Positions 13,920-20,810 of a stretch of 20,810 bases of DNA are shown piece by piece; position 1 is the stretch's first letter; each line of letters starts with the position of its first letter. Location: assembly GCA_910588455.1 (NCBI GenBank), contig CAJUPG010000031.1, forward strand, positions 1 through 20,810, read 5' to 3'. The notes beneath the pieces were generated by a model, which worked only from the letters and a program-made list of their open reading frames with translations, was not told the DNA's origin and searched no databases. The position numbers were made by a program, and so were the translations under genes. Origin of the DNA: an uncultured Oscillospiraceae bacterium. Lineage in GTDB: Bacteria > Bacillota > Clostridia > Oscillospirales > Oscillospiraceae.

Positions 13920-14636
13920 TTACAGCAAAATTCCCCCGTCAACCTGCAAAATCTGTCCCGTGATAAAGGACGCCCCGGGGGAGGCCAGAAAGCAGATGGC
14001 CTGGGCGGCCTCCTCCGGCGTACCCAAGCGGCCCAGAGGGGTGCCGTCCGCCAGCTCCTGCCGGGCGGATTCGTCCAGAGCGGCGTTCATCCGGGTGTCA
14101 ATGACTCCGGGGGCCACGCAGTTGACCCGGACCTGGGAGGGCCCCAGCTCCTGGGCCAGCGCCCGGGTGAGGCCGATGACTCCCGCCTTGGCGGCGGAGT
14201 AGGGGACCTCGCAGGAGGCCCCGGACACCCCCCAGATGGAGGAGACGGTGACGATGCTGCCGCGGCGGCGGCGGACCATGCCGGGAATCGCCGCCCGGAG
14301 GGTGTAAAACACCCCGTCCAGGTCTGTGCCCATCACCTGCCGCCACTGTTCGTCGGTGGTGTCGGTGAGCAGCTGGATGGGCAGGGCGATGCCGGCGGAG
14401 CACACCAGGGCGTCCAGAGAGCCCAGGGCCTCCTCCGCCTGCGCCACCAGGCTCCGGGCCTCCTCCGGGCGGGACACGTCGCCCTGGAGGGGGAGCGCCC
14501 CGGTCTCCCGGGCCAGGGCCAGGGCTGCCTCCCGGCTGGACCGGTAGCCAAAGGCGGTTTTCCAGCCCTCCCGGGCGAACTGCCGGACTGCCGCGGCCCC
14601 AATGCCCCGGGAGCCTCCGGTGACCAGCACGTTCAT
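13920..14636 (-). CDS. SDR-family oxidoreductase, FabG-like
   Basis: This is a 238-aa classical short-chain dehydrogenase/reductase. The nucleotide-binding motif GGSRGIG is at residues 7-13. The catalytic Ser, Tyr and Lys are S133, Y146 and K150 (YSAAK). The Asn usually completing the tetrad is Asp105 here (TDLDGVF). The C-terminal GQILQVDGG is typical of 3-oxoacyl-ACP-reductase-like members. It overlaps azlD by 4 nt (ATGA) and is the third gene of the azlC-azlD operon. No other fatty-acid gene is nearby, so FabG function is not supported by context; the substrate is unknown. Confidence 0.88.
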   Translation of the reverse strand: MNVLVTGGSRGIGAAAVRQFAREGWKTAFGYRSSREAALALARETGALPLQGDVSRPEEARSLVAQAEEALGSLDALVCSAGIALPIQLLTDTTDEQWRQVMGTDLDGVFYTLRAAIPGMVRRRRGSIVTVSSIWGVSGASCEVPYSAAKAGVIGLTRALAQELGPSQVRVNCVAPGVIDTRMNAALDESARQELADGTPLGRLGTPEEAAQAICFLASPGASFITGQILQVDGGILL

Positions 14637-14953
14637 ACAAACACCGCCTGAATCAAAATCATATAAAGAATCGTTCCCCCAAAAATGGAAATTAAATCAT
14701 TGTTTTTCCACAAATGGAGCAAAACAACAACCGCGCAGGACAGCAGGGCCGGCACCCATCCCCCGGGGGACAGAAAGGACACGTCCTTCAGGCAGTAGAT
14801 AATGAGCATGGCCATCACCGCCGGGGGCAGCACCCGTCCCAGATACAGCACGGCCTTGGGCGGATGGTCCCCGTGGTCGAAGAGGACGAAGGGCAGGGCC
14901 CGGGTGGCGAAGGTCACCAGGGCCATCACCAGCACTAAAATCAACTCATTCAT
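14633..14953 (-). CDS. azlD: AzlD-family branched-chain amino-acid exporter subunit
   Basis: This is a 106-aa membrane protein with about four segments, beginning MNELILVLVMALVTFATRAL. The ATRALPFVLF and YLGRVLPPAVMAMLI patterns are typical of AzlD. The ATG at 14953 overlaps the end of azlC by 8 nt; its ribosome site (AAGGAGG) is inside azlC. The partner of AzlC in exporting branched-chain amino acids and analogues. Confidence 0.9.
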   Translation of the reverse strand: MNELILVLVMALVTFATRALPFVLFDHGDHPPKAVLYLGRVLPPAVMAMLIIYCLKDVSFLSPGGWVPALLSCAVVVLLHLWKNNDLISIFGGTILYMILIQAVFV

Positions 14954-15629
14954 CGGCGGGCATCCTCCTTTGCAGGGCCAGCAGCAGGGCCGCAATGACC
15001 ACCAGAGACAGAATCAGCATATTTTCTTTCCCCACCAGCTGGAGGCTCACCAGAGTGACCGCAGCCCCCAGGGCGGCGGGCAGGTGGTTTTTGGTCCCCC
15101 GCCACTGGCCCACAGCAATTACCACGAACAGGGCGGTCATGGCGAAATCCACCCCGGTGGTGTTGATGGACAGGGCGCTGCCCAGCAGAAAGCCGATGGC
15201 GGAACCGGCAATCCAGTAGCTGTGGTCCAGAAGGGCGATGGCCAGGTAGTAGTCCTTCTCCGGCACCCCCTCCGGGGCCTGGGCGCTGGCCAGAAGGGCG
15301 TAGGTCTCGTCGGTGAGAGAGAAGATCATGTACAGCTTGCGCAGGCCCATGCCCCGGAATTTTTCCAGCATGGACAGCCCGTAAAACATATGACGGAAGT
15401 TGACCAGCAGAGTCATCAGCGCCGTCTGCACCGGGGATACCCCGGCCACCAGCAGGCTCACCCCCAGATACTGCCCCGCCCCGGCGTAGATGGTCACGCT
15501 CATCAGTACCGTCAGCAGCAGGGAATAGCCCGCCGAGTCCATCATCAGCCCGAAGGCGATGCCGATGGCCAGATAGCCCATCAGCACGGGAATGGTGGCC
15601 CGGAAGGCGGCGCGCACGGTTTGTTTCAT
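14946..15629 (-). CDS. azlC: AzlC-family branched-chain amino-acid permease subunit
   Basis: This is a 227-aa membrane protein. GYLAIGIAFGLMMDSAGYS, YAGAGQYLGVSLL, NFRHMFYGLSM and SLTDETYALL are strongly characteristic of AzlC. GGAGG (15643-15639) is 9 nt before the ATG at 15629; an in-frame TTG at 15635 is less likely. First gene of a three-gene operon (azlC, azlD, SDR), transcribed divergently from the lipid kinase. Confidence 0.93.
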   Translation of the reverse strand: MKQTVRAAFRATIPVLMGYLAIGIAFGLMMDSAGYSLLLTVLMSVTIYAGAGQYLGVSLLVAGVSPVQTALMTLLVNFRHMFYGLSMLEKFRGMGLRKLYMIFSLTDETYALLASAQAPEGVPEKDYYLAIALLDHSYWIAGSAIGFLLGSALSINTTGVDFAMTALFVVIAVGQWRGTKNHLPAALGAAVTLVSLQLVGKENMLILSLVVIAALLLALQRRMPADE

Positions 15630-15673
15630 TCCCAAATTCCTCCTGTTTTCCCCAAAATGGGACGTCGAAGGCT

Positions 15674-15702
15674 ATTTTACCCGTTTTGTCCCCGCTGCGC
15701 AA
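15674..15702 (-). promoter_or_regulatory. Likely azlC promoter
   Basis: On the minus strand TTGCGC (15702-15697), 17 nt and TAAAAT (15679-15674), about 45 nt before the azlC start. Moderate match. Confidence 0.5.
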
Positions 15703-15754
15703 GAGGAAGTTTTACCGCTGCTGTTCAGATTGAGCAAAATTTTACAAAATCCTC

Positions 15755-15782
15755 TTGTTTTTTTCTGAGGCATCCTTATAAT
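15755..15782 (+). promoter_or_regulatory. Likely lipid kinase promoter
   Basis: TTGTTT (15755-15760), a 16-nt spacer and TATAAT (15777-15782). The predicted start (near 15789) leaves almost no leader before the ATG at 15798 but a normal leader before 15822. Confidence 0.6.
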
Positions 15783-15821
15783 GAGAGGAAAAACGGCATG
15801 GAAAATACGGAGAATTCCACT

Positions 15822-16718
15822 ATGAAAGAGCTTTTGTTTCTTTACAACCCCACCTCCGGCAAAGGAAAGGTGAAGGGGGACCTGTCCGCGATTTTGGACA
15901 CGTTTACAAAGGCGGGCTATCTGGTCACCGTCCGGCCCACCCAGGCCAAGGGGGACGCCACCCGCATTGCCATGGAGCTGGGCGGGCACTTCGACCGGGT
16001 GGTCTGCTCCGGCGGGGACGGCACCCTCAGCGAAACGGCGGCGGGGCTGGTCCAGCTGGAGCATCCGCCGGTGCTGGGCTATGTGCCCTTCGGCTCCACC
16101 AACGACTGCGCCGCCACCCTGCGCCTGCCCAAAAAGGTGCTGGAAGCGGCCGCCCTGGCGGCGGGGGACCAGCCCCCCAAGCCCTGGGACGTGGGCAAGC
16201 TCAACGGCAGGCCCTTTATCTATGTGGCCGCCTTCGGAGCGTTTACCGAGGTGGCCTACGACACCCCTCAGGATCTGAAAAATACCTTCGGCCACCTGGC
16301 CTATGTGATGGCGGGTATCGCCTCCATCCCCTCCATCACCCCCTACCATATGCGGCTGGAGGTGGATGACAAGCAGATTTTGGAGGACGATTTTTACTAC
16401 GGCATGGTGTGCAACACCATCTCCGTGGGGGGGATGAAGGCCCTGCCCACGGACAAGGTTGTGCTGGATGACGGCAACTTTGAGGTGGTGCTGGTGCGCA
16501 AGCCCTCCAGCATTGCGGAGGTTCGGGCCTCCCTTCAGGCCCTGATCCGGCAGACCCCCCTGGACAACGGGGCGTTGCTGTCCTTCCACGCCTCCCGGAT
16601 TACCTTCACCTGCGACCGGCCGGTGCCCTGGACCTTAGACGGAGAATACGGCGGCAGCCATGAGGTAAACCAGGTGGAAAATTGCCGGCAGGCTTTGCGG
16701 ATCATGCAGGGGGAATGA
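15822..16718 (+). CDS. Diacylglycerol kinase-family lipid kinase
   Basis: This is a 298-aa protein. LLFLYNPTSGKGK at the start, the SGGDGT nucleotide loop (63-68) and PFGSTND (89-95) identify the DagK/YegS lipid kinase family, which phosphorylates diacylglycerol or related lipids with ATP at the membrane surface. The C-terminal half has the usual beta-sandwich features (WTLDGE). The ATG at 15822 follows GGAG by 9 nt and fits both the family start and the promoter position; the ATG at 15798 is an alternative adding 8 residues. A strong terminator follows directly, so it is monocistronic. Confidence 0.92.
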   Translation: MKELLFLYNPTSGKGKVKGDLSAILDTFTKAGYLVTVRPTQAKGDATRIAMELGGHFDRVVCSGGDGTLSETAAGLVQLEHPPVLGYVPFGSTNDCAATLRLPKKVLEAAALAAGDQPPKPWDVGKLNGRPFIYVAAFGAFTEVAYDTPQDLKNTFGHLAYVMAGIASIPSITPYHMRLEVDDKQILEDDFYYGMVCNTISVGGMKALPTDKVVLDDGNFEVVLVRKPSSIAEVRASLQALIRQTPLDNGALLSFHASRITFTCDRPVPWTLDGEYGGSHEVNQVENCRQALRIMQGE

Positions 16719-16749
16719 AAAAACCGGCGGATTTTTCCGCCGGTTTTTT
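16718..16749. terminator. Bidirectional intrinsic terminator
   Basis: A perfect 14-bp stem, AAAAAACCGGCGGA (16718-16731) with TCCGCCGGTTTTTT (16736-16749), and a TTTT loop. It has T-runs on both strands and serves the lipid kinase and the convergent CD1247-type gene. Confidence 0.95.
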
Positions 16750-16753
16750 ATGC

Positions 16754-17146
16754 TTATTCGTCGTCCTCTTCCACATCGCCGTCATCCACCAGGTCCAGGG
16801 AGAAGGTGGAGTCGCAGCCGGGGCACTGTACCATCCCCTCAGCCAGATCATCCTCGTCGATGCACAGGGGCTCGCCGCACTCGGGGCAGTCCACCTCAAA
16901 AAAATCGCCGTCCTCATCCTCTTCCTCATAGACCACGTTTTCCACGTCGGCCAGATCGTCAGACAGGGTGTCGATCTCTTCCCCCAGGGCCAGGGAGTTC
17001 TCCTCCAAATCCTCAATGGACATAGCCACTTCTTCCAGGATGCCGATCATCACGGAAATCAGCTTGCCCTCCTTGGATTTTTCCGTATCCAGGCTCAGAC
17101 CTTCGGCCAGCCCCTTCAGATACGCTACTTTTTCGGAAATCGTCAT
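16754..17146 (-). CDS. CD1247-type N-terminal domain protein with a zinc ribbon
   Basis: This is a 130-aa, very acidic protein. Residues 1-70 are helical (MTISEKVAYLKGLAEGLSLD... LEEVAMSIEDLEENSLALGE) and match the CD1247 N-terminal family of Clostridia. Residues 87-111 carry a zinc ribbon with C87, C90, C108 and C111 (CPEC...CPGC). The ATG at 17146 is 8 nt after AAGGAGG; the longer frame from 17167 begins upstream of that site. It follows efp by 29 nt and is likely cotranscribed. Function is unknown. Confidence 0.82.
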   Translation of the reverse strand: MTISEKVAYLKGLAEGLSLDTEKSKEGKLISVMIGILEEVAMSIEDLEENSLALGEEIDTLSDDLADVENVVYEEEDEDGDFFEVDCPECGEPLCIDEDDLAEGMVQCPGCDSTFSLDLVDDGDVEEDDE

Positions 17147-17175
17147 GAGAATAACCTCCTTACTCATGCGGGCTG

Positions 17176-17745
17176 TCAGCCCTTGCAGCGCTCCAGATAC
17201 TCGCCGGTGCGGGTATCAATGCGGATTTTGTCGCCGGGGTTGATGAACAGGGGAACCTTAATCTCCGCGCCGGTCTCCAGAGTGGCGGGCTTGGTCACGT
17301 TGGTGGCGGTGTCGCCCTTGAAGCCGGGGTCGGTGTCGGTGACCTCCAGGTCCACGAAGTTGGGGGGCTCCACGCCAAACACGCTGCCCTTGTAGGACAT
17401 AACCTTGCAGCTCATATTCTCCTTCACAAAGCGGAACGCGTCCCCCAGCATATCCTTGCTGATGGGGGTCATCTCAAAGCTCTCCATATCCATGAAGTAG
17501 TACAGGTCCCCGTCGTTGTAGCTGTACTCCATATCCTTGCGCTCCACAAAGGCCTGCTCAAACTTGGCGGTGGGGTTGAACGAAGTCTCGGTCACGCCGC
17601 CGGTAATGACGTTTTTCATCTTGGTGCGGACGAAAGCAGCGCCCTTGCCGGGCTTGACGTGCTGGAACTCGACCACCTGCATAACCTTGCCGTCCATTTC
17701 AAAGGTCACGCCGTTGCGGAAGTCACTGGCGGAAATCATTGCCAT
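17176..17745 (-). CDS. efp: Translation elongation factor P
   Basis: This 189-aa protein relieves ribosome stalling at polyproline stretches. The three beta domains are present; the loop HVKPGKGAAFVR (29-40) carries K34 at the tip, the position modified in many bacteria. ISASDFRNG at the N-terminus and GDKIRIDTRTGEYLERCKG at the C-terminus are typical. The ATG at 17745 is 9 nt after GGAGG; the ATG at 17754 abuts it. Pro-rich proteins nearby (VanW-family tail, hydrolase linker) are the kind of client EF-P helps, but that link is general knowledge, not evidence of coregulation. Confidence 0.98.
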   Translation of the reverse strand: MAMISASDFRNGVTFEMDGKVMQVVEFQHVKPGKGAAFVRTKMKNVITGGVTETSFNPTAKFEQAFVERKDMEYSYNDGDLYYFMDMESFEMTPISKDMLGDAFRFVKENMSCKVMSYKGSVFGVEPPNFVDLEVTDTDPGFKGDTATNVTKPATLETGAEIKVPLFINPGDKIRIDTRTGEYLERCKG

Positions 17746-17793
17746 GGGAATCATCCTCCATATATAAAATCAAAGTGTAAAATGAACTGATTT

Positions 17794-17822
17794 ATTCTAC
17801 CCTATTTCCCTCCCTTTTGCAA
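17794..17822 (-). promoter_or_regulatory. efp promoter
   Basis: On the minus strand TTGCAA (17822-17817), 17 nt and TAGAAT (17799-17794). A 7-bp inverted repeat (TTCCCTC 17806-17812 with GAGGGAA 17823-17829) encloses the -35 and could be an operator or a weak 3' stem-loop for the upstream peptidase gene. Confidence 0.65.
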
Positions 17823-17840
17823 GAGGGAACCAAGAATATT

Positions 17841-18908
17841 TTACAAAACGATCAGATTTTTCGGGGAGCGGGTCAGATTATCGCAGCCCTCCTCCCCCAG
17901 CACCACCACATCCTCAATCCGCACACCGAAGCGGCCCGGGATGTAAATCCCCGGCTCCACGGAGGTCACCATGCCGGCGGGCAGGGGCTTTTCGCTGGTG
18001 TGGGACAAGCCGGGGCTCTCATGGACCTCCAGCCCCAGGGAGTGGCCCAGGCTGTGGGAAAAATATTCCTCATAGCCCGCCTCCTCCATCACCTGCCGGG
18101 CCAGCCCATCCAGGTACTTGCCGGTTAAACCGGCCCTGGCCTTTTGCAGTACCGCCTTTTGGGCCTCCAGCACCACCTGGTAGACCTCCTCCATTTCCTG
18201 GGTGGGCTGTCCCACGCAGACCGTCCGGGTCATATCCGAGCAGTAGCCCTCATAGACGCAGCCGAAGTCCATGGTCACAAACATCCCCGGGGCCGCGCTC
18301 TGCTCCCCGGGCTGGGCATGGGGCTTGGAGCCGTTGGCTCCGGCGGCCACAATGGGGTCAAAGGCCATCCTCTCCCCTCCCAGCCGCAGCAGCTCGTAGA
18401 CCAGCCGGGCGGCAATCTCCCGCTCCGTGCGGCCCGGACGGATGAAGTTCAAAATCTCTCCAAAGGCATGGTCGGTGATCTTCTGGGCCTGGCGCATGGC
18501 CTCCAGCTCCCGGGGGTCCTTGGACGCCCGCAGGCCGTCCAGCAGACCCTGGGCGGGGGTGAGGATGCAGGGCAGCAGCTCCGCCCAGCGGTGATACTCG
18601 TCCACCGGCATCCGGCCGCTCTCAAAGCCCACCCGCTCCAGACGGTGCTCTTTCATATAGTCTTTGGCAAGGGACATATGGCCCTTGCCGGTGTAGGCCA
18701 GGGAGAGCTCCGCCCCGGTAACCTGCGCCTGGGCCTGCTCCATATACCGGCCGTCGGTGGAGTAGTGGGCCCCCTTCCGGGTGACCAGCACCACCCCCTC
18801 CCCGTGAAAGCCCAGAGCATACCGCTCCCCGGCCTCACTGGTGATCAAAATCGCGTCCAGATCGTGCTCCGGCAGCGCTTGGGCGATTTGGGAGAGATGA
18901 TTCATCAT
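17841..18908 (-). CDS. M24-family Xaa-Pro aminopeptidase
   Basis: This is a 355-aa cytosolic metallopeptidase. The N-terminal creatinase-like domain (about 1-125) is followed by the pita-bread catalytic domain. Metal ligands are visible: D214 and D225 (TMDFGCVYEGYCSDMTRT), H289 (HSLGHSLGLEVHE), E318 (SVEPGIYIPG) and E332 (VRIEDVVVL). It should remove N-terminal residues in front of proline. GAGG is 5 nt before the ATG at 18908 and 8 nt before an adjacent ATG at 18905. It lies just upstream of efp, an arrangement common in Firmicutes, and 23 nt after the DUF3298 gene. Confidence 0.94.
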   Translation of the reverse strand: MMNHLSQIAQALPEHDLDAILITSEAGERYALGFHGEGVVLVTRKGAHYSTDGRYMEQAQAQVTGAELSLAYTGKGHMSLAKDYMKEHRLERVGFESGRMPVDEYHRWAELLPCILTPAQGLLDGLRASKDPRELEAMRQAQKITDHAFGEILNFIRPGRTEREIAARLVYELLRLGGERMAFDPIVAAGANGSKPHAQPGEQSAAPGMFVTMDFGCVYEGYCSDMTRTVCVGQPTQEMEEVYQVVLEAQKAVLQKARAGLTGKYLDGLARQVMEEAGYEEYFSHSLGHSLGLEVHESPGLSHTSEKPLPAGMVTSVEPGIYIPGRFGVRIEDVVVLGEEGCDNLTRSPKNLIVL

Positions 18909-18931
18909 AAAATCCTCATTTCCTAAAATTT

Positions 18932-19654
18932 TCAAAATTCTTTCAGGGCGGCGGGCAGTTCCACAACAAAACCGCCGTAGGCCCCGAAGGCCGCCTCATA
19001 TTTGTCGAAGGGAAGGAACACGCGGCCATCCTGCACATAGAACTCAAACTCGTCCAGAGCCCTGGTCCGGGCCTGCCCGATCTCCACCACCCCGGCGCCG
19101 CCGTCCTGCTCCTTCAGGGCGGCTTCGATCATGTCCCGCAGCTCCTCCTCCGAGCCCTCCGCCACATCCGTCAAGGCCAGCAGCTCTCCTGTGTCCGTGC
19201 GGAAGGTATAGCTGTCGCTGCCGTAGTCGGCCACGCCCCCGGCGTACCAGTCATAGGTGATGGTGACGCTGACCAACTGCTCCGTCCGGGTGGTGACCCG
19301 GGCGTCCCGGCGGTAGTGGTAGGGGGGATCGCCGGCGTTTTGCACGGTGACGCCCTGCCAGAGGGTTTCGATATTTCCGTTTTCGGGGGTGAAAAAGGCG
19401 GCGTTCAGCTCATAGAAAAAAGCGTTGATCCGCTCGTAGCCCGCCCCGTCCTCCTCAAAAATGGGGACCTCAAAGTAGACCTCCAAATCGCAGCCCTGGG
19501 GGTCCAGGGTGGTGCGCTGCACATTGGTTTTCGGGTCGAACCGGGTGGTGGTCTGGAAGGACAGGGGGGTGGTGTTCAAGGACGGAAGGGGCTCCCCGGC
19601 GGTTCCGGATACGGCCAGCAGGGCGGTCAACAGGGCTAAAATCACTTGCTTCAT
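18932..19654 (-). CDS. Secreted DUF3298-domain protein
   Basis: This is a 240-aa protein with a signal peptide (MKQVILALLTALLAVSGTAG) and no lipobox Cys. The rest is beta-rich. The C-terminal half (YTFRTDTGELLALTDV ... VFLPFDKYEAAFGAYGGFVV) follows the DUF3298 pattern found in RsiV-type anti-sigma factors and related extracytoplasmic proteins. No membrane helix or sigma-binding region is present, so it is not an anti-sigma factor itself. Its start overlaps the endonuclease-IV-like stop by 4 nt (ATGA); GGAGG lies 6 nt before the ATG. Function is unknown. Confidence 0.8.
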   Translation of the reverse strand: MKQVILALLTALLAVSGTAGEPLPSLNTTPLSFQTTTRFDPKTNVQRTTLDPQGCDLEVYFEVPIFEEDGAGYERINAFFYELNAAFFTPENGNIETLWQGVTVQNAGDPPYHYRRDARVTTRTEQLVSVTITYDWYAGGVADYGSDSYTFRTDTGELLALTDVAEGSEEELRDMIEAALKEQDGGAGVVEIGQARTRALDEFEFYVQDGRVFLPFDKYEAAFGAYGGFVVELPAALKEF

Positions 19655-20511
19655 AACATTTCCTCCAAGCAGCAGGCTTGATACGTTTCCTTCATGGTTT
19701 TGGCGTCCTCCGCCTGGGTGCCGGCGCTTTCGCAGATGAAGGTGGGCGACCAGCCCCGGCGGGCAATCTCCGCCGCCAGCGGAGCCCAGTCCGGGCCGAA
19801 GCCCCCGTCGCTGGCAAAGGTCCGGTGGCACTTTTCCCCGCCGTTGGGGGTGAACTCGATGTGGGAGAAGTGGCTGTGAAACCGGCTGGCCCGGTCCGGG
19901 CCCAAAACGGCCTCCACCCGGTCCAGCAGCGGACCGTACTCCCCCAGCCGTCCCAGGGAGCGGGCGTATAAGTGTCCGAAATCAATGCAGGGCACCAGGC
20001 GCTCGTCCAGGGTGCACAGCTCCAGTACCTCCTCCAAGTCCCCCAGCTGGTTGATTTTGCCCATGGTCTCCGGACACAGGGCAATCTCCCCGAACCCCTG
20101 GCTGTCGCAGGCGGCGACGACCTGCTTCAGCGATTTTTTGGCAATGGCCAGGGCCTCGGCCCGGCTGCGCTTCATCAGGGCCCCAGAGTGGATCACCACC
20201 CGGCCCGCCCCCATAACCGCGGCGATTTCACAGGCGCCGGTGATGTAGCCAATGGTTTTTTTCAGGGCCTCCGGGTCGGGATTGGCCAGGTTGATGAAGT
20301 ACGGGGCGTGGAGGGACAGGGAGATGCCGCAGGCGGCGGCGTTCTCCCCGACCTTACGGGCGGTATCCATGCCCACATGAATGCCCTTGCCGCACTGGTA
20401 CTCGTAGCAGTCCAGGCCGAACTCTGCAATCCATTTCGGCGCGGCCAGGGAGGACTTGTGGGTTTTGGAAAAGCGGTCGGAGTTGCCGGCGGGACCGAAT
20501 TTTGCGCTCAT
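19651..20511 (-). CDS. Endonuclease IV-like TIM-barrel protein
   Basis: This is a 286-aa AP-endonuclease family 2 (Nfo/xylose-isomerase-like) barrel. Ligand-like residues H68 (SLHAPYFIN), H108 (VVIHSGA), E148 (CPETMGK), D177 and H180 (CIDFGHLYAR), H214 (FHSHFSH) and E261 (FICESAG) correspond to endonuclease IV metal ligands. The usual DRH motif appears as KCH (227-229), so one Asp ligand seems lost. Endonuclease IV cleaves abasic DNA at a trinuclear zinc site; the change means activity cannot be assumed. GGAGG is 8 nt before the ATG at 20511; the start overlaps the yqeG stop (ATGA). Confidence 0.85.
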   Translation of the reverse strand: MSAKFGPAGNSDRFSKTHKSSLAAPKWIAEFGLDCYEYQCGKGIHVGMDTARKVGENAAACGISLSLHAPYFINLANPDPEALKKTIGYITGACEIAAVMGAGRVVIHSGALMKRSRAEALAIAKKSLKQVVAACDSQGFGEIALCPETMGKINQLGDLEEVLELCTLDERLVPCIDFGHLYARSLGRLGEYGPLLDRVEAVLGPDRASRFHSHFSHIEFTPNGGEKCHRTFASDGGFGPDWAPLAAEIARRGWSPTFICESAGTQAEDAKTMKETYQACCLEEML

Positions 20512-20810
20512 AGAAAGGGCCTCCTTTTTCCCAGAAGCCGGAAGGGGGTTTCCACGGCGTACCGGAGGTAGCGCCCCGGATTTCCGGCCAGCCGGATGGG
20601 CTGTACCAGCAGGGGCGCGATCCCCGCGTTGTTGGCCCCCAGGGTGTCGGTGAAAATCTGGTCCCCCACCATAATGGTCTGCTCCGAGGTACAGCCCATA
20701 CGCGCCATCGCCCGCAGATACCCCGCCTTTTTTGGCTTGCCGGAGTGGCCCTGGCAGGGGATGCCCAGCTTTTCGGCAAATTGCTGGGCCCGGCCGGGCT
20801 TGCGGCTGTT
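20508..20810 (-). CDS. yqeG: YqeG-family HAD phosphatase, N-terminus beyond the window
   Basis: The reading frame is open from the right edge for 100 codons before its stop. The visible part starts NSRKPGRAQQFAEKLGIP and contains SGKPKKAGYLRAM (the HAD Lys motif) and MVGDQIFTDTLGANNAG (the acidic motif IV), which match the YqeG HAD-IIIA phosphatase family. The N-terminal DxD motif lies beyond the window. Physiological substrate is not certain. It is the upstream gene of a tightly overlapping set with the endonuclease-IV-like and DUF3298 genes. Confidence 0.88.
   Translation of the reverse strand, partial: NSRKPGRAQQFAEKLGIPCQGHSGKPKKAGYLRAMARMGCTSEQTIMVGDQIFTDTLGANNAGIAPLLVQPIRLAGNPGRYLRYAVETPFRLLGKRRPFL

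Noticed and set aside
14802..15797. Upstream extension of the lipid kinase frame through azlC/azlD
   Set aside because: The extension is antisense to AzlC/AzlD. The kinase motifs begin only near 15822, with a promoter just upstream.

Overview
The window looks like a chromosome segment of a GC-rich, spore-forming Clostridia, probably Oscillospiraceae (Flavonifractor/Lawsonibacter/Oscillibacter-like). The supporting signs are strong AGGAGG-type ribosome sites, a YlbJ sporulation membrane protein, a dgt-dnaG-rpoD cluster, a CD1247-type zinc-ribbon protein beside efp, a VanW-family cell-wall protein, and GC-rich third codon positions in nearly every gene. The taxonomic call is inference from gene content. 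No rRNA, tRNA, CRISPR array, insertion sequence or intact prophage was seen.

Left edge (1-690): about 150 GC-rich bases with three closely packed stem-loops and possibly the tail of a truncated ORF. An AT-rich island follows. It has a good sigma-A promoter (164-192), a 115-aa ORF whose base composition is unlike its neighbours, and a perfect 17-bp hairpin (605-643). This is the most accessory-looking part of the window. GC-rich sequence resumes with a cytidylate-kinase-like gene (688-1305).

Information-processing block (1434-7356, + strand): ylbJ, a 70-aa Cys-rich protein, a dGTPase-like HD hydrolase, DNA primase (dnaG) and the primary sigma factor (rpoD). dnaG and rpoD overlap by an ATGA. 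A 60-aa protein follows; its ribosome site lies inside a 16-bp stem-loop just after rpoD. Its 3' end overlaps by 17 nt a convergent gene for an XpaC-family membrane protein.

Envelope and metabolism block (7340-16718): the XpaC-like protein, an orphan 136-aa membrane protein with its own terminator, a VanW-family protein, a DUF2461 protein, and the riboflavin transporter subunit RibU. RibU is controlled by a textbook FMN riboswitch, with a consensus promoter (TTGACA-17-TATAAT) and an intrinsic terminator. Next come a membrane-anchored DUF4015-type putative glycoside hydrolase, an AzlC-AzlD-SDR operon, and a divergent diacylglycerol-kinase-like lipid kinase. The 340-bp gap between ribU and the hydrolase is filled by regulatory RNA and its promoter.

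Right block (16754-20810, - strand): read in transcription order, it holds a YqeG-type HAD phosphatase (cut by the window edge), an endonuclease-IV-like TIM barrel, a secreted DUF3298 protein, an M24 Xaa-Pro peptidase, EF-P and a CD1247-type protein. The first three are joined by ATGA overlaps. A bidirectional terminator (16718-16749) separates this block from the lipid kinase.

I see no convincing novel defence, mobile or RNA-guided system. The best leads are the occluded ribosome site after rpoD, the composition-shifted island at the left edge, the layered expression platform of the ribU riboswitch, and several conserved-looking small proteins of unknown function.
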